Assembly: GCF_002150035.1 (NCBI RefSeq)
Contig: NZ_NETS01000010.1
Coordinates: forward strand, 682,001-746,000
Source of the DNA: Leptospira venezuelensis
Lineage (GTDB): Bacteria > Spirochaetota > Leptospiria > Leptospirales > Leptospiraceae
Length of the DNA: 64,000 nt
Reading direction: 5' to 3'
In this document: positions 62,051 through 64,000 of the stretch, piece after piece
How the letters are laid out: every line of letters starts with the position of its first letter
Numbering within the stretch: position 1 is the first letter of the stretch
The notes under the pieces: generated by a model
The model's input: only the letters and a program-made list of their open reading frames with translations
Told to the model about the DNA's origin: nothing
The model's database searches: none
Position numbers and translations under genes: made by a program

Positions 62051-64000
62051 ATGTTTTTTTACAATCAAGGAAAAGGACTAGTTCTAAAACGAAATCATTT
62101 TCTAAGTTCCGTACTTGCAGGAACTCTTCTGTTTTTTTTATTTTCCTGGGATGGATCCGCCCAACCTGTTCCTACACTTTTAGAAAGAAATTTCGGATCT
62201 CCTTTAAATACGCAAAATGTGGAATACAATCCTATCATAAGTCCTGACGGAAGATATTTGATCTTCCAATCCAATCGTCCGGGCGGAGAAGGAGAGATGG
62301 ATATCTGGCTCTCCGAAAACGCCAACTATAAAAAGAGGGATGGAGAAACAGACTGGAAGAAACCGGTCAACCTGAACCAGGACATTTGGGAACAGAATAA
62401 AAAAGAACTTCCTTCTGGAGAAAAAAAGTCCAAACTATTTAATACGGATAAATACGAAGGTGGAATTTCTATCCGATTCGATGAATCCGGAAACCCCGAA
62501 GAAATTTTTCTAACTTCTATCCGGAACGTAAAAGCGGATAGAGAAGGTTTTGACGCATTAGATATTTATTATACTAAAAGAGATGAAAAGACAAGACGTT
62601 GGAGTGATTTGATCGCTGTCTCCGAGATCAATTCCAACTTTAATGAAAAGATGCCGGCAGTTTCTCCGGATGGAAAATTTCTAATCTTCTCTTCTGATCG
62701 TCCAGGCGGATACGGCGAATACGATCTCTGGGTAAGTTATCGAAATCTTTCTACTGGCGTTTGGTCCAGCCCGATCAATCTGGGCTCAGAGATTAATTCC
62801 AAGTCTAGTGAAATTCTTCCTTATATTCATCCGGATGGAGAACAATTATACTTCTCTTCTAATAGAGAAAATGATCGTAAAAAGTTTTCTTTGTATCGTA
62901 GTTTCTTAAATCTTCCAGGAAGCGGGGATACGGAAGATGCAGAAGACAAACTCACAGTTTCTAAAACAAATCTCCCTCATCCTGTTCCTGAAACTGGAAG
63001 TTTAGAAAAACTACCTCATCCATTTAATTTAGATACTGCAGAAGGAATCGATTCAGAAGGGATTTCTTTCGATCATGAAGGCCTCTGGGCATATATTTCC
63101 TCCAATCGAAATGGAGGACAGGGCCAATACGATATTTATAGATTCCAGGTACCTGAAAATCTGAGGAACTCCTATGATGTATCCTTCCAAGGATTGGTCT
63201 TAGATGGTTCAGAAGCCACAATGATCGGCTTAGATGCTACGATCAAAATTTCGGATAGTATAGGACCTTCTCGCACAATTACTTCCAGAAGGATCGGCGG
63301 CGATCTTTCTAAAGGAAACCCTGCTAACTATAAAACAGTTTTAAAAACCGGAAGATTATATAAGGTAGAAATTTCTTCTCCAGGATTTTATCCCACTGAA
63401 GACAAGCTAGACTTACGTGGTAACGTAGAAAGAAATAAGAAAGTTTATAAAACTTACGTGCTTCTTCCCATCAAAGATGAAGAGAAAGGTAAAATTGTTA
63501 ATACTGGTGACGGAGATAAAGGAAAGGGACTTAATGTGGTAGTTGTAGATGCCACTACTAAAGAGCCAATTGCTGGAGCGACCGCTACAGTATTTACACC
63601 TAAGAATAGACAGGGAGAAATCTTAAAATACAACAGCTTGTCAAAAAATTTCCATATCGAGTTGATCCCTGACACTGATTTTGAAATCTTTGCAAAGGCT
63701 GAGAAATATATTTCCGAAAGTGTTAATATCTTGAAGAAAGATATCAAACCAGGCTCAACAATTTCTATAGCCTTGAGGAAAGATTCAGATGTACCAGTTG
63801 TTTTAGGTACTAAACTCTATTTTGAATTCAATAAGACTGAAGTAACAGATGCGCATCGCAAACAACTCGATCTGATTGTAGACTATCTCAAGAAGAATCC
63901 GTCGGATAAAATAGAGATTGGGGGCCATACAGATAATATAGCTTCCAAAGAATATAATACTCGCTTAAGCGGGAACAGAGCGCGGAAAGTTTTTGACTAC
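62051..64000 (+). CDS. OmpA-family protein with propeller repeats (3' end outside window)
   Basis: 650 codons before the window ends. Signal peptide with 'SWDGSAQP' cleavage. Residues about 50-330 have PD40-like blades ('YNPIISPDGRYLIFQSNRPG', 'MPAVSPDGKFLIFSSDRPGG'). Residues about 375-570 are beta-rich, and the OmpA C-like peptidoglycan-binding domain begins near 590 ('LYFEFNKTEVTD', 'IGGHTDNIASKEYNTRLSGN'). An outer-membrane/cell-wall link is likely. Confidence 0.88.
   Translation, partial: MFFYNQGKGLVLKRNHFLSSVLAGTLLFFLFSWDGSAQPVPTLLERNFGSPLNTQNVEYNPIISPDGRYLIFQSNRPGGEGEMDIWLSENANYKKRDGETDWKKPVNLNQDIWEQNKKELPSGEKKSKLFNTDKYEGGISIRFDESGNPEEIFLTSIRNVKADREGFDALDIYYTKRDEKTRRWSDLIAVSEINSNFNEKMPAVSPDGKFLIFSSDRPGGYGEYDLWVSYRNLSTGVWSSPINLGSEINSKSSEILPYIHPDGEQLYFSSNRENDRKKFSLYRSFLNLPGSGDTEDAEDKLTVSKTNLPHPVPETGSLEKLPHPFNLDTAEGIDSEGISFDHEGLWAYISSNRNGGQGQYDIYRFQVPENLRNSYDVSFQGLVLDGSEATMIGLDATIKISDSIGPSRTITSRRIGGDLSKGNPANYKTVLKTGRLYKVEISSPGFYPTEDKLDLRGNVERNKKVYKTYVLLPIKDEEKGKIVNTGDGDKGKGLNVVVVDATTKEPIAGATATVFTPKNRQGEILKYNSLSKNFHIELIPDTDFEIFAKAEKYISESVNILKKDIKPGSTISIALRKDSDVPVVLGTKLYFEFNKTEVTDAHRKQLDLIVDYLKKNPSDKIEIGGHTDNIASKEYNTRLSGNRARKVFDY

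Overview
The window is one contiguous piece of a low-GC spirochaete chromosome, most probably Leptospira. The grounds are the flgN-flgK-flgL-fliW-csrA motility block, the many lipoproteins with relaxed lipoboxes, two very long 7TM/HAMP/SpoIIE-phosphatase/TPR proteins, frequent TTG/GTG starts, and dense packing with overlapping stops. The species cannot be fixed from the sequence alone. It reads as an ordinary housekeeping and regulatory chromosomal region. I saw no phage, transposase, CRISPR array, plasmid replication gene or rRNA.

Layout. 1-5.8 kb: a truncated PAS-domain sensor on the minus strand, then a DUF2339 giant membrane protein, an M48 metallopeptidase and a SIMPL-domain protein. 6-13 kb: an exported beta-barrel-like protein meets, across an inverted-repeat/terminator element, a minus-strand operon reading flgN, flgK, flgL, fliW, csrA and a SHOCT lipoprotein. 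13-18.4 kb: GH25 lysozyme, thioesterase, lipoprotein, an epoxide-hydrolase-like enzyme behind a 16-bp palindrome, an M23 peptidase, and a gene split by a 10-base homopolymer. 18.4-24.3 kb: citrate synthase divergent from a MerR-HTH/citrate-synthase fusion, a DUF1569 protein, two divergent membrane proteins, hpt and sixA. 24.3-30.5 kb: an exported protein, pyrD, an ABC-2 exporter pair, patatin and an rRNA/tRNA uracil methyltransferase. 30.5-34.7 kb: three tRNAs, two small membrane proteins, a 59-aa BFD-like [2Fe-2S] protein overlapping a WbuC cupin, a candidate 58-aa protein, an acyltransferase and dapF. 34.9-44.3 kb: methyltransferase, TetX-like monooxygenase divergent from TetR, HAD hydrolase, an FAD enzyme coupled to a histidine-containing membrane protein, VOC protein, IPT/TIG lipoprotein, enoyl-CoA hydratase and dcd. 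44.3-52 kb: two paralogous SpoIIE phosphatases separated by a gluzincin-type peptidase. 52-64 kb: glutamate/aspartate-type symporter, MATE exporter, beta-propeller protein with M50 protease, cysE, RlpA, TPR proteins, folP and the first 650 codons of an OmpA-family propeller protein.

How they work together. FliW and CsrA form the known protein/RNA regulatory switch of flagellar assembly, next to the hook-filament junction genes they serve. The citrate synthase pair shares a 75-bp divergent region whose promoters and palindromes overlap, so the HTH-fused copy may regulate both. The TetX-like gene and TetR share a similar AT-rich operator region. Cell-envelope functions recur: RlpA, M23, GH25, OmpA, DapF and M50.

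Most worth a second look: the citrate-synthase divergon with a predicted leaderless fused regulator, the BFD-WbuC overlap, the FAD enzyme/His-containing membrane protein pair, the homopolymer-split gene, and a two-hairpin repeat found at 7.2 and 47.5 kb.
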